Shown here: piece after piece, positions 62,312-64,000 of the stretch | Layout of the letters: each line of letters opens with the position of its first letter | How positions within the stretch are numbered: position 1 is the first letter of the stretch | Assembly (NCBI RefSeq): GCF_003014535.1 | Contig: NZ_PYGD01000001.1 | Location: forward strand, 1 to 64,000 | DNA: 64,000 nucleotides | Source: Taibaiella chishuiensis | GTDB lineage: Bacteria > Bacteroidota > Bacteroidia > Chitinophagales > Chitinophagaceae | Direction: 5' to 3' | Notes under the pieces: model-generated | What the model was told of the DNA's origin: nothing | The model's database searches: none | What the model saw: only the letters and a program-made list of their open reading frames with translations | Made by a program: the position numbers and the translations under genes

Positions 62312-63520
62312 TTAGCTTACGTGGATCAGTGTTTCCTTCAACAACGGGTTGTTTACCGGGATAACGTTTGCTTTAGAGATCGTTTTGGCAACAGCCAGCA
62401 TCAGGATACCGATAAAACCGGCAGGGATACCCATTTCATACCAGCTCATGTGCCAGTTTTCCTGCATCGGGCCAGGCATGGTCATTACATAGAAGTCGAT
62501 CCAGTGACCGAAGATGATGGTCATCGCCATAAACACTACGGTGAAGTAGTTGCGTTTGCTAGGACGGGTCATCAGGATCAGGATAGGCATTACAAAGTTC
62601 AGCACCAGGTTGGCAAAGAAGAAGAAGCTGTAAGGGCCCTGCATACGGATCTTGAAGTATGTTGTTTCTTCCGGCATGTTGGCGTACCAGATCAGCATGA
62701 ATTGTGCAAACCACAGGTATGTCCAGAAGATACTGAAGGCGAACATGAATTTACCCAGGTCATGGATGTGTTCTTTGGTAACGATCTCGAGGTTGCCCCT
62801 GTTTTTCAGGAATACAACGAACAGCAGGATCAATGCCATACCACTTACGAAAGAGCTTGCGAATACATACCAGCTGAACAAGGTAGAGTACCAGTGTGCA
62901 TCGATACTCATAATCCAGTACCAGGGCACAGTGCTCATCATGGTTAAGGCGTATACGAAAAGGAATGCACCACTCAGGGCTACCATTTTCCAATAGATCT
63001 TGGTGCTGTTGCGCGGGGCTACTTCCTGTGCCAGGGACATAGCGCGGAATTTGCGGCCGAACCAGCTCCAGAGGGCAACAGTAACGATAGAGAAACCGGC
63101 AAACATGCCTTTGTTCAGGAACGCTGATTTACCTTCCAGCACTTTATCGCCGTGCGGGTGTACCCAATGGAAGATCGGGTTATGGTCGCCCAGTCCGAAT
63201 ACGATGCTGAACAGTACCACCAGCGCGATCACGCCGAATATCCATACGTTGGCGCCAATGGCTTCCGGTACACGACGATAGGATACGATCCAACCGCCCT
63301 GCGCCAGACCGGCAGCAGCCTGGATAAAGATAGAGGCCGCGGTGATGAACAGGAAGAAAACGCTGTTTTGTAATAATACTATCCAAAACCGGGTCTGATC
63401 GTGTTCGTTTCCGGTAAGCAGCCCGAGTAAGCCGCCCAAAAGCGTAGCTATGCCGATGACCAGCAATACTATTCCAGTATTTCTAAAGCGGGATGGCACT
63501 TCAAAACGTTCCGTAATCAT
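62312..63520 (-). CDS. Alternative complex III membrane subunit (ActF-like)
   Basis: A 402-residue membrane protein with about 10 helices. The sequence (GVFALVALVVLFSIVFGLGDHNPIFHW-type turn, WYSTLFSWYVFASSFVSGMALILL, MLIWYANMPEET) matches the quinol:cytochrome c oxidoreductase ActF subunit of alternative complex III, as far as I can judge without a search. With a cytochrome c gene before and cox genes after it, it belongs to the ACIII-caa3 operon: quinol is oxidised and electrons are handed to caa3 oxidase. The rest of the operon (ActA-D) would lie beyond the right edge. Confidence 0.88.
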   Translation of the reverse strand: MITERFEVPSRFRNTGIVLLVIGIATLLGGLLGLLTGNEHDQTRFWIVLLQNSVFFLFITAASIFIQAAAGLAQGGWIVSYRRVPEAIGANVWIFGVIALVVLFSIVFGLGDHNPIFHWVHPHGDKVLEGKSAFLNKGMFAGFSIVTVALWSWFGRKFRAMSLAQEVAPRNSTKIYWKMVALSGAFLFVYALTMMSTVPWYWIMSIDAHWYSTLFSWYVFASSFVSGMALILLFVVFLKNRGNLEIVTKEHIHDLGKFMFAFSIFWTYLWFAQFMLIWYANMPEETTYFKIRMQGPYSFFFFANLVLNFVMPILILMTRPSKRNYFTVVFMAMTIIFGHWIDFYVMTMPGPMQENWHMSWYEMGIPAGFIGILMLAVAKTISKANVIPVNNPLLKETLIHVS

Positions 63521-63608
63521 AATATTTAGATGCTTCGCTCTTAAGGAGCATGTTTATTTTAATGTATGCTATTTTAATAACCGGCCGCCTTGCGGGGCCG
63601 CAATGGTA

Positions 63609-64000
63609 TTAGTGCTTTGCAGCTGTGGCTGTATCTTTTACCGCTGCAACGGCTTCAACTTTCTTGGCGGTATCTACTGCAGCTGCGGTACCGTCGGCGC
63701 CCATGGTAAAGGGAGCGCCACCGTTTTTGGATTGTACCTGTTTGATGTAGGCGATGATCTGCCAGCGCTGTTTTACATCCAGCTGGCTGGCGTAAGAGCC
63801 CATCATATTCTTACCGTACACGATAGCGTGGTACATTTTACCTGAAGGCATATTGATATAAGCAGCGCCGCCTTTCAGGTTGGCAGGCATAGCCGCAAAT
63901 TTACCACTTGCATACAGCGGACCGTTACCGTCCATATCGGAACCATGGCAGATACCGCAATAGATATTGTAGATACGCTGACCCTCTGCCAGTTCTTTTT
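63609..64000 (-). CDS. Monohaem cytochrome c of alternative complex III, partial
   Basis: The gene runs off the right edge; the visible 130 residues are the C-terminal part. The CxxCH haem site YCGICHGSDMDG is read near the edge, and MPSGKMYHAIVYGKNMMGSYAS has the methionine that is the likely sixth haem ligand. An Ala-rich tail ends in AAKH. As the next gene is ActF-like, it is probably the ActE-type cytochrome c subunit. The only start inside the window (63935) lies after the haem motif, so the true start is outside. Confidence 0.9.
   Translation of the reverse strand, partial: KELAEGQRIYNIYCGICHGSDMDGNGPLYASGKFAAMPANLKGGAAYINMPSGKMYHAIVYGKNMMGSYASQLDVKQRWQIIAYIKQVQSKNGGAPFTMGADGTAAAVDTAKKVEAVAAVKDTATAAKH

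Overview
The window is a stretch of chromosome from a member of the Bacteroidota, most probably a Chitinophagaceae-type soil or water bacterium. The evidence is: several large secreted proteins ending in type IX secretion (T9SS) type A or type B sorting domains; the gliding lipoprotein GldH; -7 promoter elements of the TAnnTTTG type (at 3065, 5053, 18565 minus, 44644, 53519 and 55896); LytS/LytTR-type signalling; and an alternative complex III / caa3 oxidase operon. I see no phage, insertion sequence, CRISPR array or rRNA. Gene order looks like ordinary core genome with a few lineage-specific secreted-protein loci.

Layout. 1-5300: a small HMA metal-binding protein, a TraB/ChaN-like secreted protein, a secreted thioredoxin-like protein, a LytS/LytTR two-component pair and a small orphan protein. 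5570-10500: a giant T9SS type A surface protein, an orphan GG-leader peptide with six cysteines, a Cys-rich membrane protein and a TonB-like protein. 10500-18500: NadR-type kinase, C-terminal processing protease, a type B adhesin-like protein, an M14 carboxypeptidase and malate dehydrogenase. 18600-24300: an operon of a sigma-54-type response regulator without an HTH, a UMF1-family permease and a YdcF protein, then a divergent membrane-anchored patatin. 24500-30550: a tandemly duplicated two-gene cassette (small secreted protein plus PKD/type B giant).

30790-43730: small metabolic and housekeeping genes: ABM monooxygenase, SAM hydroxide adenosyltransferase, an orphan RND adaptor, metG, ruvC, a flippase-like protein, an MBL/rhodanese protein, a formyltransferase, an AhpC/AhpD peroxide-defence pair, a VanX-like dipeptidase, pdxJ and an ECF sigma factor. 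43950-53450: a tail-anchored J-domain protein, a GH10-like hydrolase, tdk, ruvB, a small T9SS protein, a methyltransferase-yicC-gldH run, a lipoprotein and a LysM protein. 53540-64000: tRNA-Leu(UAG), tig, an EGF-like lipoprotein, lipB, a ChaN-like protein, an OmpA/TSP3 porin and, on the minus strand, the tail of the ACIII-caa3 operon (cytochrome c, ActF, coxB, coxA), cut by the window edge.

Most intriguing unexplained signals: an identical pair of TAAACACT direct repeats (20-bp period) upstream of two unrelated secreted-protein genes, resembling LytTR-regulator site geometry; the orphan RiPP-like precursor; the duplicated cassette; the HTH-less sigma-54 activator with a changed GAFTGA loop; and a J-domain gene with no standard start codon covering its conserved helix I. 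No search could be run, so functions rest on recognised motifs and family knowledge.
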